A stretch of DNA of 64,000 nucleotides from contig NZ_JACCAC010000001.1 in the NCBI RefSeq assembly GCF_013409425.1, positions 3,286,001-3,350,000 on the forward strand. Direction: 5' to 3'. The DNA is from Nocardioides perillae. GTDB taxonomy: Bacteria; Actinomycetota; Actinomycetes; Propionibacteriales; Nocardioidaceae. Under the pieces are notes generated by a model that was given only the letters and a program-made list of their open reading frames with translations, did no database searches and was not told where the DNA came from. The position numbers and the translations under genes are program-made. Below, piece after piece: positions 9,342 to 18,279 of this stretch. The stretch's first letter is position 1. Every line of letters begins with the position of its first letter.

Positions 9342-10090
9342 GGCGTGCCGAAGCCCGCCCGGCCGAGCAGTCGACGGCCGTCGGCGGAGAGCAGCAGGGC
9401 GACGAACCGCTCGGCGAGCTCGGGCTCGGGCGCACCGGTCGCGACCGCCACGGGGTAGCGGTTGACGAGCGCGGCGGCCTCCGGGAGCGGGACCTCCTCG
9501 ACCGCCTCGCCGACCTCGAGCAGGTCGGTGACGTAGACGAGGCCGGCGTCGGCCTCGCCGGAGGTGACCTTGCCGAGGACGTCGGTGACGGCGCCCTCCT
9601 CGCTGACCGGCGCCAGCGCGACGCCGGCCGCGTCGGCGACCTGCTGCGCGAGCGCGCCGCACGGCACCTGCGGGGCGCAGGTGACGAGCCGGGCGTCACC
9701 GCCCTCGGCCACGTCGGCGAGACCGGTGACGCCGGCCGGGTTGCCCGCCGGCACGGCGAGCGCCAGCGAGTTGGTGGCGAAGACCCGCGCTCCCCCCACG
9801 AGCGCGTCCTCCACCAGCCCGGCCATCGCGGCCTCGTCGGCGGTCGCGACGACGTCGACCGGGGCGCCCTGCTGCACCTGGGCGACCAGGTCGGCCGAGC
9901 CGGCCACCGAGAGCCGCACCTCGACGCCCTCCTGCTCCTCGAACTCCTCCGCCAGCGTCGCGAACACCTCGCCTGCCGACGCCGGGGCCACCACGGTCAG
10001 CACCTGCTCGTCCCCGCCGCTGCACGCCGCGAGCAGGGCGGCGCCGAGCGTGAGCGCCACCGAGGCGGACCCACGCCGCAGCGCCCTCAC
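9338..10090 (-). CDS. modA: Molybdate ABC transporter substrate-binding lipoprotein
   Basis: 250 residues from a GTG at 10090. A basic start followed by a hydrophobic stretch and the lipobox LLAAC (Cys about residue 20) marks a lipoprotein. The mature protein has the ModA pattern [19 protein letters not shown] near the start, [20 protein letters not shown] and [14 protein letters not shown], which line the oxyanion pocket. The start overlaps the stop of the upstream HTH-TOBE gene by 4 nt. Tungstate cannot be excluded as a ligand. Confidence 0.92.
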   Translation of the reverse strand: MRALRRGSASVALTLGAALLAACSGGDEQVLTVVAPASAGEVFATLAEEFEEQEGVEVRLSVAGSADLVAQVQQGAPVDVVATADEAAMAGLVEDALVGGARVFATNSLALAVPAGNPAGVTGLADVAEGGDARLVTCAPQVPCGALAQQVADAAGVALAPVSEEGAVTDVLGKVTSGEADAGLVYVTDLLEVGEAVEEVPLPEAAALVNRYPVAVATGAPEPELAERFVALLLSADGRRLLGRAGFGTP

Positions 10091-10491
10091 GCCGTGCCGC
10101 CGGCGGTCTCGACGACGACCTGCGTCGACTTCACGGTCGCGACGGCGACCACGCCCGGCTCCAGGCCGAGCTCGCGGACCGCCTCGCTGCTCATGAGCGA
10201 CACGACCCGGAAGGGGCCGCACTGCAGCTCGACCTGCGCCATGACCGTGTCGACGGTGACCTCGGTGACGAGGCCGACGAAGCGGTTGCGCGCCGAGCTT
10301 GCCACCCCCGTCGGCGGCGCCGGGGGCGTGGCGTGGTCGCGGGCGAGGGCCGCGACGGCGCGGCCGTCGAGCACCTTGCGACCCGCCTCGTCGCTCCCGG
10401 CGTCGAGCACGCCCTGGTCGACCCAGCGGCGGACGGTGTCGTCGCTGACGCCCAGGAAGGTGGCTGCGTCTCGGATCCTCAGGTGCGGCAT
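10087..10491 (-). CDS. HTH (excisionase/MerR-like) plus TOBE domain molybdate-responsive regulator
   Basis: 134 residues from the ATG at 10491, with AGGGTGGG upstream; a GTG at 10500 would add three residues. The N-terminal half is a small winged helix (LRIRDAATFLGVSDDTVRRW, then a VLDGRAVAAL helix). The C-terminal half is a Mop/TOBE domain (RNRFVGLVTEVTVDTVMAQVE, then STQVVVE). It takes the place of ModE but with a different DNA-binding head. First gene of the modABC transcription unit, directly overlapping modA, so a molybdate-dependent autoregulator is the natural reading. Confidence 0.85.
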   Translation of the reverse strand: MPHLRIRDAATFLGVSDDTVRRWVDQGVLDAGSDEAGRKVLDGRAVAALARDHATPPAPPTGVASSARNRFVGLVTEVTVDTVMAQVELQCGPFRVVSLMSSEAVRELGLEPGVVAVATVKSTQVVVETAGGTA

Positions 10492-10546
10492 GCCACCCAC
10501 CCTACAGCCGCAGGAGCGGTCCCGTCAGGGGGATGGCGACGCAGGT

Positions 10547-10569
10547 GCGACCGGAGGACCGCCGGTCGC
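10547..10569 (-). terminator. Candidate hairpin between moeA and the mod genes
   Basis: GCGACCGG, a 7-base loop, then CCGGTCGC form a perfect 8-bp stem 13 bases past the moeA stop. There is no T-tract, so it could be an intrinsic terminator of the GC-hairpin kind, an attenuator, or a chance palindrome in GC-rich DNA. Confidence 0.35.
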
Positions 10570-10581
10570 CGGGCGCCGGTC

Positions 10582-11832
10582 TCAGACCAGCAGCCAGACC
10601 TCGACCTGCTCCCCCGCCGCGACCTCGGTGACGTGCTCGGGCAGCACGACGAGGCAGTCGGCCAGCGCCAGCGCGCCTAGGAAGTGGGAGGCGGCCTCGC
10701 CCTGCGGGCGGACGGTGCCGGCGGCGAGGTCGGCGCGGCCGCGGCGCAGCTGCAGCTTGCCGGCCGGCGAGCGCAGCGGCTCGGCGAGGGTGAGCCGCAC
10801 CCGGGGCCGGGACGTGACGGCGTGGCCCTGCGCGGCGAGCACGGCGGGGCGCAGGTGCACCTCGCAGGAGACGAAGGCGCTGACCGGGTTGCCGGGCAGG
10901 CAGACGACGGGCACGCCGCGGTAGCGGCCCGCACCCTGCGGCATGCCGGGCTGCATCGCGGTCTTGGTGAACTCCACCTCGCCGCCACGGCCCGCGGCGG
11001 TGAGCCCGTCCTTGACCACCTCGTAGGCGCCCTCGCTCACCCCGCCCGACGTGACCACCAGGTCGACGCCCGCACCGCCCGCACCGCCCGCATCGCCCGC
11101 ACCGCCCACCGGCGCGGTCTCCGCGTCGAGGAGCGCGAGGAACGCCTCGACGTCGTCGGCCACGAACTGCGCGACCCGGACGTCGGCGCCGACCTCGCGC
11201 AGGGTCGTGGCGACCAGGGTGCTGTTGGCGTCGTGCACCTGGCCCGGCGCCGCGGGCTGCCCGGGTGCGACCAGCTCGGAGCCGGTCGAGACCACGAGCA
11301 CGCGCAGTGCCGCGTGCACGGGCACGGTGGCGACGTCGAGGGCCGCCAGCAGCCCCAGCTGCGCCGACCCGAGCCGGGTGCCGCGCGGCAGCACGACGTC
11401 GCCGACGGCGACGTCGCAGCCGGTGCGCCGCACGTGGGCCTCGGGCTCGCGCGGCTCGTGCACGGCGACCCGGTCGCGCCCGCGGTCCGTGGCCTCGACC
11501 GGCACGACCGCGTCGGCCCCGGGCGGGAGCACCGCGCCCGTCATGATCCGCTGCGCCGTGCCCGGCTCGAGCGGTGCCACGTCGACCCGACCCGCGGGGA
11601 CGTCGTCGACCACGGGCAGCACCACCGGGGCGCCCGCCGCGGCTGCGGCGACGTCGGCGGCCCGCACGGCGTAGCCGTCCATCGAGCTGCTGTCGGCGCC
11701 GGGCAGCGGCACCGGGGCCCGCACGTCGTCGGCCAGCGCGCGCCCCACGGCCGCAGCGGTGGGCGACGAGGTGACCGGGGTGCTGCCGAGCAGCCCGCGC
11801 ACGACGCGCTGGTGCTCCTCCACGCTCCTCAC
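10582..11832 (-). CDS. moeA: Molybdopterin molybdenumtransferase
   Basis: 416 residues, start GTG at 11832. TAGGGT at 11840-11845 is 7 nt upstream, fitting a leaderless start even though it overlaps the end of the upstream gene. MoeA features: N-terminal SSMDGYAVRAAD, the MoCF-binding domain with LVVSTGSEL and LVVTSGGVSEGAYEVVKDGL, the GNPVSAFVSCEVHLRP motif, and a C-terminal beta barrel. A Gly/Ala-rich insertion (about residues 237-249) sits just before the TSGG loop. Inserts molybdate into MPT-AMP; functionally linked to modABC downstream. Confidence 0.93.
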   Translation of the reverse strand: MRSVEEHQRVVRGLLGSTPVTSSPTAAAVGRALADDVRAPVPLPGADSSSMDGYAVRAADVAAAAAGAPVVLPVVDDVPAGRVDVAPLEPGTAQRIMTGAVLPPGADAVVPVEATDRGRDRVAVHEPREPEAHVRRTGCDVAVGDVVLPRGTRLGSAQLGLLAALDVATVPVHAALRVLVVSTGSELVAPGQPAAPGQVHDANSTLVATTLREVGADVRVAQFVADDVEAFLALLDAETAPVGGAGDAGGAGGAGVDLVVTSGGVSEGAYEVVKDGLTAAGRGGEVEFTKTAMQPGMPQGAGRYRGVPVVCLPGNPVSAFVSCEVHLRPAVLAAQGHAVTSRPRVRLTLAEPLRSPAGKLQLRRGRADLAAGTVRPQGEAASHFLGALALADCLVVLPEHVTEVAAGEQVEVWLLV

Positions 11833-11842
11833 GCGGCGAACC

Positions 11843-12991
11843 CTAGCCCGAGGTGCGCACCGTGACCTGCTCGTCGAGGTAGCGCAGCACGACCGCCACC
11901 ACTGCGGCGACGGGGACGGAGAGGAACGCGCCCGCCACGCCGTACAGGCTGGAGCCGAGGACGATCGCGAGCAGCACGACGGTGGAGTGCAGGCGCAGGC
12001 TGCGGCCCTGCAGCCAGGGCAGGAAGACGTTGCCCTCGAGCTGCTGCACGACCACGACGATGCCGAGCACGACCAGCGCGCTCACCCAGCCCTCGGTGAC
12101 CAGCGCGACCAGCACGGCGAGCGCGCCGACGGTGATGGCGCCGACGATGGGGGCGAAGGCCGCGACGAAGGTCAGCGCGGCCAGCGGCAGCGCCAGCGGC
12201 ACGCCCACGACGAGCAGCCCGGCGCCGATGAGCACCGCGTCGATGAGGCCGACGAGCGCCTGGGTGCGGATGAACCCGCCGAGCGTCGCCCAGGCGCGTT
12301 CCCCCACCTCGTGCAGGTGGCCGCCGACGCGGGGGCCGGTGACGTGGCCGAGCCAGGGCAGGAAGCGGTGACCGTCCTTGACGAAGAAGAAGGCGAGCAC
12401 CAGCGTCAGGACGGTGGTGACCAGCGCCGAGGTCACCACGTTGATGCCGACCAGCACGCCCGAGGCGATGCTGGCGGCGCTGGAGCGGAGCCGCTCCTGG
12501 GCGGCGTCGACCGCCTGCTCAACCTGGTCGCGGGTGACCTCGAAGCGGCTCTGCTGCACCACCCACTGCTCGACCTCCTCGAGCCCGTCGGAGGCGCTCT
12601 CGGCAACCTCCGCGAGCTGGGCGCCGATCGACGGCGCCAGCAGCACGCTGCCGCCGACGACCACCGCGACGAGCGCGAGCACGGCCAGGCCCGCCGCCGC
12701 GCCGTGGGGCACGCGGAGGCGCCGCTCGAGCAGGCGGGCGACCGGCACCAGCACCGTCGCGAGGAGCAGCGCGAGCAGGACCGGGAGCACGACCGGCCAG
12801 AGGTAGGCCACCACCCGACCGAGCACCACGACCCCGAGGACGAGCACGAGCCAGCGCACGGTCCAGCGCGCCGACCAGGAGATGCCGGCCCCGAGCACGC
12901 GGGCGCGGCTGGGCGCCGCGGCCTCGGGCCCCTCGCCCGCGACCCCGCCGTCGGTCCGGCTGTCCACCTGCCTGTCCGCTCCGCTCTCCAC
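11843..12991 (-). CDS. AI-2E family transporter (TqsA/PerM-like membrane protein), copy 1
   Basis: About 382 residues if the GTG at 12991 is used; a GTG at 12967 is an alternative. Eight hydrophobic segments with the long extracytoplasmic loop after the second pair (QLAEVAESASDGLEEVEQWV) and the conserved DGHRFLPW and RTQALVGLIDAVLIG motifs of the family. Family members export autoinducer-2, other small molecules or act in Na+/H+ exchange; no substrate can be inferred. A second member of the family lies at 20,050-21,429 in another operon. Divergent from thioredoxin. Confidence 0.82.
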   Translation of the reverse strand: MESGADRQVDSRTDGGVAGEGPEAAAPSRARVLGAGISWSARWTVRWLVLVLGVVVLGRVVAYLWPVVLPVLLALLLATVLVPVARLLERRLRVPHGAAAGLAVLALVAVVVGGSVLLAPSIGAQLAEVAESASDGLEEVEQWVVQQSRFEVTRDQVEQAVDAAQERLRSSAASIASGVLVGINVVTSALVTTVLTLVLAFFFVKDGHRFLPWLGHVTGPRVGGHLHEVGERAWATLGGFIRTQALVGLIDAVLIGAGLLVVGVPLALPLAALTFVAAFAPIVGAITVGALAVLVALVTEGWVSALVVLGIVVVVQQLEGNVFLPWLQGRSLRLHSTVVLLAIVLGSSLYGVAGAFLSVPVAAVVAVVLRYLDEQVTVRTSG

Positions 12992-13045
12992 CGGGCCAGT
13001 CAACGGGGGCGGCGCGCGCCGCCCCACCACCCGTACGGTGGACGC

Positions 13046-13417
13046 ATGGCCACCTTCGAGCTGACCGCGGAGAACTTCGAGGCGAGCGTGCGCGAGCACG
13101 ACATCCTGCTCGTCGACTTCTGGGCGAGCTGGTGCGGGCCGTGCCGGCAGTTCGCGCCGACCTACGAGGCGGCCTCGGAGCAGCACACCGACGTCGCCTT
13201 CGGCTCGGTCGACACCGAGGCGCAGCAGCAGCTCGCGGCGGCCGCGCAGATCACCTCCATCCCGACGCTCATGGCCTTCCGCGAGGGGGTGCTCGTCTTC
13301 TCGCAGCCCGGTGCGCTCCCGCCCGCCGGCCTCGAGCAGCTCATCACCGCGGTCCGCGACCTCGACATGGCCGAGGTGCACGCGCAGGTGGCGCAGCAGC
13401 AGGGTCAGCAGGGCTGA
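13046..13417 (+). CDS. Thioredoxin
   Basis: 123 residues, ATG at 13046 with TACGGT at 13034-13039 6 nt upstream, so a leaderless start. The active site WASWCGPC (Cys30 and Cys33) follows DFWA, and the cis-Pro loop ITSIPTLMAF is present. No signal peptide, so cytoplasmic. The C-terminus after the fold is Gln-rich. Position near mca and hemolysin III echoes Rv1084, though that protein is far larger. The next gene starts 8 nt after its stop. Confidence 0.92.
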   Translation: MATFELTAENFEASVREHDILLVDFWASWCGPCRQFAPTYEAASEQHTDVAFGSVDTEAQQQLAAAAQITSIPTLMAFREGVLVFSQPGALPPAGLEQLITAVRDLDMAEVHAQVAQQQGQQG

Positions 13418-13424
13418 CGGACCG

Positions 13425-14078
13425 GTGGACGCGGCCGCCTGGGACGCGCGCTACGCCGCGTCGGCGCAGGTCTGGTCGGCCGAGCCCAACGTCTTCGTGG
13501 CGCAGGCGTGCACCGACCTCCCGCCCGGCCGGGCGGCCGACGTCGCGTGCGGCGAGGGCCGCAACGCGGCGTGGCTGGCCGAGCGCGGCTGGTCGGTGAC
13601 CGCGCTGGACTTCTCCGCCGTCGCGGTCGAGAAGACCCGCGCGCTGGCCGAGCGCCGCGGTCTCGCCGACCGGGTCGCCGCACGGGTCGACGACGCGACC
13701 CGGTGGCAGGCCGAGGCGCCGCTGGACCTCGTCGTGCTGTGCTATCTCCAGCTCGCCGCCCCCGCCCGCGGCGAGGCAGTGCGGCGGGCGTTCTCCGCAC
13801 TGGCGCCGGGAGGCACGCTGCTGGTCGTCGCCCACGACAGCAGCAACCTCGCCGAGGGCACGGGCGGGCCGCAGGACCCGGCCGTGCTCTACCGCGCCGA
13901 GGACGTGCTCGCCGACCTCGACCCCACGGCGTACGACGTGGTGCGGGCCGGGCGCGTGGCGCGCACGGTCGGCGCGTCCAGCGGTGGGCCAGCGGCCGAT
14001 CCGCACCGCGGCGAGCCGGAGCGGACCGCGTGGGACTGCCTGGTGCAGCTCAGGAGGCCGGCGCCACCAGCGGGGTGA
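13425..14078 (+). CDS. Class I SAM-dependent methyltransferase
   Basis: 217 residues from a GTG at 13425, 8 nt after the thioredoxin stop. Motif I is AADVACGEGRNAAWLAERGW, motif II TALDFS, and motif IV LDLVVLCYLQL, matching the TehB/thiopurine methyltransferase-like group that modifies small molecules. Its neighbour thioredoxin suggests a role in detoxification, but the substrate is unknown. The last 29 bases overlap the convergent gene. Confidence 0.85.
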   Translation: MDAAAWDARYAASAQVWSAEPNVFVAQACTDLPPGRAADVACGEGRNAAWLAERGWSVTALDFSAVAVEKTRALAERRGLADRVAARVDDATRWQAEAPLDLVVLCYLQLAAPARGEAVRRAFSALAPGGTLLVVAHDSSNLAEGTGGPQDPAVLYRAEDVLADLDPTAYDVVRAGRVARTVGASSGGPAADPHRGEPERTAWDCLVQLRRPAPPAG

Positions 14079-15249
14079 CCGTCGCCGTGGCGTAGAGGAA
14101 GTCGTGGTCGCTGGTGCGCTGCACCTGCGCCGACGTGTCGCGCACGTAGCCCGACCAGGACAGCGAGGCCTGCTCGCCGCCACCGCCCATGATCCAGTCG
14201 ATGCGCAGCGGGCGCGGGGGCGGCACGCAGCCGCCGGAGGTCGAGCCGCCGTTGGCCGCCTGCAGGCCGGTGGCGCTGCCGACGCGGCAGAACCACTCCT
14301 CCTTCTCGTTCATGTCGCCCACGACGAAGACCGGCAGCCCGGAGGCGCGCAGGGAGTTGAGCTGCGCGATCTCGGTGCCGGTCGCGGCATCGCGGTCGGC
14401 CTCCTGGTCGCGCGGTGAGTTGTGGACGACCATGTGCCACGACTCCGAGCCGGAGGCCAGGTGGCGCAGCTTGACGACCGGGATCGGACGTCGCTGGCGG
14501 TCGAAGGTGGTGTCGAAGGAGTAGGCCTCGACGAACTCGAACTGCCCGGCGTCCCAGAAGAGCTGCAGCCGCTGACCGTTGCCGCCGAGTGCCTGGCCCG
14601 GCCAGTTGCCGTAGCCCCCGAGGCGGTTGCGCAGCACGGCGAGCTGGTCGTCCTGCACCTCCTGCAGGCCGATCACGTCGACGCCGCGGCTGCGGACCAG
14701 GTCGGCGACGTAGCCGGCGCGGGTGGTGCCGGAGGCGTAGCGGCTGCTGCCGCGGGTGTGCTGGCTGCCGAGCACGTTGAAGGTGCCGACCTGGTAGGAG
14801 AAGGCCTCGCCGGGGACGGGGACGGGCTCGACGGGAGCGCGCTCGAGCACGAGGCCGGGGACGACCCGCTTCGGGGCTCCCGCGACGGTCGTGCCGGGCT
14901 TGCGCCGCAGCGGCGCCGGGCGCGGGGCCAGGCGGTAGGCGGGGAAGCTGATCCCGGCCCGCGCCTCGGCCGTCGTGGTCGTCGTGGTGGTCCCCGCGGC
15001 GCCGGCCTCGCTGCGCACCTGCGAGCGGGAGGTGGTCGCGCGCTCGCCGGCGAGGACCCCCGCCGGCACGTCGGCCCCGACCGGCGTCGCGGTGATCGTC
15101 GGCCACTGCGAGGCCACCAGCAGCGCCACCGCGGTCGCCAGGACGGCGACCAGACCGGAGGTCAGGCCGAGGGGGGTGGAGCGGGTCTCCCGGGGTGCGC
15201 GGTGCGAGCCGTGCGGTGCCGGGCGCGACCCGTCGTCGGGGCGGCGCAC
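14050..15249 (-). CDS. Exported endonuclease/exonuclease/phosphatase family protein, copy 1
   Basis: 399 residues from a GTG at 15249; TATCCT at 15256-15261 is 6 nt upstream (leaderless). A membrane segment at about 30-48 anchors or exports it, followed by a Thr/Ala-rich linker with a run of seven Thr. The catalytic fold shows FNVLGSQHTRG, GLQEVQ (metal Glu), VVHNSPRD, GDMNEK and the terminal TSDHDF His, i.e. the DNase I/sphingomyelinase active-site set. Substrate could be nucleic acid or a phospholipid. A clear paralogue lies immediately upstream. Confidence 0.85.
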   Translation of the reverse strand: MRRPDDGSRPAPHGSHRAPRETRSTPLGLTSGLVAVLATAVALLVASQWPTITATPVGADVPAGVLAGERATTSRSQVRSEAGAAGTTTTTTTAEARAGISFPAYRLAPRPAPLRRKPGTTVAGAPKRVVPGLVLERAPVEPVPVPGEAFSYQVGTFNVLGSQHTRGSSRYASGTTRAGYVADLVRSRGVDVIGLQEVQDDQLAVLRNRLGGYGNWPGQALGGNGQRLQLFWDAGQFEFVEAYSFDTTFDRQRRPIPVVKLRHLASGSESWHMVVHNSPRDQEADRDAATGTEIAQLNSLRASGLPVFVVGDMNEKEEWFCRVGSATGLQAANGGSTSGGCVPPPRPLRIDWIMGGGGEQASLSWSGYVRDTSAQVQRTSDHDFLYATATVTPLVAPAS

Positions 15250-15369
15250 CGGGCAAGGATAACAACGCAGGCGCGGCGTCGGTGTCGGCGTCCGCGACCG
15301 CTGCCCGGCCGGGGGCTCGGCGGGGACGAAGGTCCCGCGCCGGCCCCGGCCCGGGCCCGGTGGTCGCCG

Positions 15370-16377
15370 TCAGCGGCGGGGGCGCGCCACCCGCACGGTC
15401 GCCTGCACGAAGTGGTGGTCGGAGGCCCGGCGCACGCGGGGGCCGCGCGACTGGCGGTAGCCGCGGAAGTCGATGCGGCCGTCACCCATGATCCAGTCGA
15501 TGATCGCGTGCTTCGGCGGGCGGCAGCCGCGGGCGGTGACCCGACCACCGTTGGGCGCGCGCAGCCCGGCGGCGCGGGCCGAGCGGCAGAAGAACTCGCG
15601 GCGCTCGTTGGCGTCGCCGAGGATGAACACCGCGCGGCCGGTGCGCCGCAGCCGCTTGACCAGGCGCACCTGCTTGCGGGTGGCGCTGTCGCGGGCCGCC
15701 TCCTGCCCGCGCGGGGAGTTGTGGATGTCGATGACGTAGAAGCGCACGCCCGAGCGGCGCTCGCGCAGCTGCACGAAGGGGATCGGGCGGCGCTGGCGGT
15801 CGAACGTGGTGGTGATGTGGCCGTGCGAGAGCTTCTCGAAGCGCTTCGTGCGCCACGCGATCTGCAGCCGCACGCCCTGGTTGCCCAGGCGGCGACCCGG
15901 CCACACGCGGTAGCCGTCGAGGCGCTTGCGCAGCACGCGCAGCTGGTCCCTCTGGACCTCCTGGAAGCCCACCACCTCGATGCCGCGGTCGCGGACCAGG
16001 CCGGCGGTGATCGCGGCCCGGCGGGTGCCCGGCGCGTAGCGGCGGCTGCCGCGCGTGTGCTGGCTGCCGAGCTGGTTGAAGGTGGCGATCTGGAACTGCG
16101 CCGCGCGGGGACGGCGCGGCCGGGTCGCCGGTGCCGCGGTCCGCGTCGGCGAGGGGGACGCGGTCGCGGCGGGGCTCGAGGTGGGGCTGGGGCTGGGGGT
16201 CGCGGTGGGGGTCGCGGTGGGGGTCGCGGTGGGGCTGGGGGTCGCCGTCGCCGTGGGGCTGGGGTCCGCGGTGGCGGAGCGCGCCGGCGAGGCGGTGGCG
16301 CCGCTCAGGAGCGAGGCGGCGAGCAGGAGCGAGGTCAGGCCCGAGGCGAGCACGGCGGCGGGGGTCGTCGTGGACAT
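15370..16377 (-). CDS. Secreted endonuclease/exonuclease/phosphatase family protein, copy 2
   Basis: 335 residues, ATG at 16377. Signal peptide about 1-30, then a Pro/Thr/Ser repeat linker (about residues 35-85) encoded by a tandem repeat, then the same fold as the neighbour: FNQLGSQHTRG, GFQEVQ, IDIHNSPRG, GDANER and ASDHHF. The two share many residues between these blocks (TTFDRQRRPIP, IDWIMG), so they arose by tandem duplication. The catalytic domain is much more basic (Arg-rich) than copy 1. The 120-base gap between the copies holds no recognised signal. Confidence 0.85.
   Translation of the reverse strand: MSTTTPAAVLASGLTSLLLAASLLSGATASPARSATADPSPTATATPSPTATPTATPTATPSPSPTSSPAATASPSPTRTAAPATRPRRPRAAQFQIATFNQLGSQHTRGSRRYAPGTRRAAITAGLVRDRGIEVVGFQEVQRDQLRVLRKRLDGYRVWPGRRLGNQGVRLQIAWRTKRFEKLSHGHITTTFDRQRRPIPFVQLRERRSGVRFYVIDIHNSPRGQEAARDSATRKQVRLVKRLRRTGRAVFILGDANERREFFCRSARAAGLRAPNGGRVTARGCRPPKHAIIDWIMGDGRIDFRGYRQSRGPRVRRASDHHFVQATVRVARPRR
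16180..16270. repeat. Tandem repeat encoding a Pro-Thr-Ser linker
   Basis: Repeats of a 12-base unit close to GTCGCGGTGGGG, with shorter GGGGCT units, encode PT/PS dipeptide runs in the linker of the secreted phosphodiesterase-like protein. It is a coding microsatellite likely to vary in length between strains. Confidence 0.7.
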
Positions 16378-16402
16378 GGGGCCCTATGCCAGCAAGACCT
16401 CG

Positions 16403-16741
16403 TCAGTCGCGCAAATCGGGGCCCTCACCCCGGGGGGTGCGACCGGAGCCGGCGGGGCCGGCCGCGGGACCCTCGGGCGAGCCGTCCGCCGGGCCGCCGC
16501 GGTCGGTCGGGACGTCGCCGTAGACGCCCGCGTCGCGGGCCTGCTGCGCGCGGCGCAGCTGCTTGACGAGCGAGAAGCTGAGGAGCACGACGGCGGCGAT
16601 CCCGAGGATGAACAGGGCGAAGGCGCCCCAGCCGGCCTTCACGTCCTCGGGCTCCGGCCCCTCGACCACCTCGTCGGCGAGGACCACGAGGCGGGTCAGC
16701 AGCGAGCCGGCGACCGGGTGGGAGAGCAGCGCGTCGAGCAT
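16403..16741 (-). CDS. Small single-pass membrane protein downstream of mca
   Basis: 112 residues from the ATG at 16741, 29 nt after the mca stop. One strong membrane helix at about residues 43-63 (FALFILGIAAVVLLSFSLVK), followed by a basic, Gly/Pro-rich cytoplasmic tail. A small membrane protein follows mca in mycobacteria too (Rv1083). Function unknown; co-transcription with mca is likely. Confidence 0.75.
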   Translation of the reverse strand: MLDALLSHPVAGSLLTRLVVLADEVVEGPEPEDVKAGWGAFALFILGIAAVVLLSFSLVKQLRRAQQARDAGVYGDVPTDRGGPADGSPEGPAAGPAGSGRTPRGEGPDLRD

Positions 16742-16770
16742 GGCTCCATCCTCCCACCCCGCCGGTGAGG

Positions 16771-17682
16771 TCAGGGCTGCGGGATCCCGGCGAAGAGGTC
16801 GTCCTCGGGCGTCGGGGCGTCGACGTGGCTCACGACGAGCTCGAAGTCCTCGGTGGGCCACACCTCGACCTGCAGCTCGCGCGGCACGGCGAACCAGAAG
16901 CCGTCGGGGTCGATCTGCGTCGCGTGGGCGAGCAGCGCCTGGTCGCGCACGCCGAAGTAGTCGCCGCACGGGACGCGGGTGGTGATGCGGGCGTCCCACT
17001 CGGGCTCCCGCTCCCAGTTCGCCAGCCGCTCCGCCCAGGGCGACTCCAGCCCGTGCGCCAGCATCGCCTCGTGGATCGCCTCCATCCGCGGGCGGTTGAA
17101 CGAGTGGTGGTAGTAGAGCTTGAGCGGCTGCCAGGGCTCCCCCGCGTCGGGGAAGCGCTCGGGGTCGCCGGCGGCCTCGAACGCCGCGACCGACACCTCG
17201 TGGCACCGCACGTGGTCGGGGTGGGGGTAGCCGCCGCGCTCGTCGTACGTCGTGACGACGTGGGGGCGGAAGTCGCGGATCAGGCGCACCAGCCGCTCGG
17301 TGGCCTCCTCGAGCGGCACGAGCGCGAAGCAGCCCTCCGGCAGCGGCGGCTTGGGGTCGCCCTCGGGCCACCCGGAGTCGACGAAGCCGAGCCAGTCCTG
17401 CCGGATGCCGAGGATGTCGCGGGCCCGCTCCATCTCCTGGCGGCGGATCTCGGTGATGTTGGCCAGCACGTCGGGCCGGTCCATCTTGGGGTTGAGCACC
17501 GAGCCGCGCTCGCCGCCGGTGCAGGTGACGACGTGCACGTCGACGCCCTCGGCGACGTACTTCGCGGTCGAGGCGGCGCCCTTGCTCGACTCGTCGTCGG
17601 GGTGGGCGTGCACGTGCATGAGGCGGTAGCCCGCGCGAGGGGCGGCTCCGCTCGCCCCGGTCGGGCCGGTGGGGACTGGCAT
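16771..17682 (-). CDS. mca: Mycothiol conjugate amidase
   Basis: 303 residues from the ATG at 17682; TAGACT at 17690-17695 is 7 nt upstream, so leaderless. The LmbE/GlcNAc-PI deacetylase fold is clear: zinc site [14 protein letters not shown], later GGYPHPDH with the third ligand, and [10 protein letters not shown]. It hydrolyses mycothiol S-conjugates to release mercapturic acids. MshB is a close relative, but the KGAAS after the zinc motif and the length favour Mca. Divergent from DUF4307 and next to greA, as in mycobacteria. Confidence 0.93.
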   Translation of the reverse strand: MPVPTGPTGASGAAPRAGYRLMHVHAHPDDESSKGAASTAKYVAEGVDVHVVTCTGGERGSVLNPKMDRPDVLANITEIRRQEMERARDILGIRQDWLGFVDSGWPEGDPKPPLPEGCFALVPLEEATERLVRLIRDFRPHVVTTYDERGGYPHPDHVRCHEVSVAAFEAAGDPERFPDAGEPWQPLKLYYHHSFNRPRMEAIHEAMLAHGLESPWAERLANWEREPEWDARITTRVPCGDYFGVRDQALLAHATQIDPDGFWFAVPRELQVEVWPTEDFELVVSHVDAPTPEDDLFAGIPQP

Positions 17683-17718
17683 GCCGGGGAGTCTAGGAGC
17701 GGGTGGGAGACTGGGGGC

Positions 17719-18141
17719 ATGCAGGGATCGGTCTCCGAGCGCGACGCGCTCCTCGCCGAGCGGTACGGCGCACCCGCCCGCCGCTCCCGCCTCCCGGTCG
17801 TCGTGACGGCCGCCGCGTCCGCCCTGGTCTTCGGCGGCTGGCTGGCCTGGACCGCGTGGGACCACGCGACGCCCGACGTCACCTCGGAGATGGTGGGCTA
17901 CGAGATCGACCCGCCGCACCGCGCGACGGGCACGGTCGACGTGGCGATCGCCGACGGGGTCGACCCCGCCGACGTGACCTGCACCCTGCGGGCCCTCGCC
18001 TGGGACAAGGCGACGGTCGGGGAGCTCGCCTTCTCCCCCGCCGGCAGCGGCCGGCAGACCCTCGAGGTGCGCACCGAGCGCGAGGCCACCTCGGTCGACG
18101 TGGTGGGCTGCACGACGCCCGACCAGCAGCGCGCGCGTTGA
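17719..18141 (+). CDS. DUF4307 family membrane protein
   Basis: 140 residues, ATG at 17719. Short cytoplasmic head with [12 protein letters not shown], one membrane segment (about 27-47), then an extracytoplasmic beta-rich domain with two Cys ([10 protein letters not shown] and VVGCTTP), probably disulfide-linked. This is the Rv1081c-type protein found between mca and greA across Actinobacteria. GAGACT 6 nt upstream may be its -10. Function unknown. Confidence 0.85.
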   Translation: MQGSVSERDALLAERYGAPARRSRLPVVVTAAASALVFGGWLAWTAWDHATPDVTSEMVGYEIDPPHRATGTVDVAIADGVDPADVTCTLRALAWDKATVGELAFSPAGSGRQTLEVRTEREATSVDVVGCTTPDQQRAR

Positions 18142-18279
18142 CCGGTCGCTAGACTCGACCATTCCGCTCCGCGACGGAGCGGCCGCGCCACCGTGCGCAC
18201 CCCCGATCGTCCACGCGCACCACGACTGCCGCCGCGCGCCCCCGGGCCGCGAGCGGCACCCGCACGTCAGGAGCAGGAG

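Noticed and set aside
16180..16270. Repeat array that might be CRISPR
   Set aside because: Units are 6-12 bases, contiguous and coding for Pro-Thr; no spacers and no cas genes.
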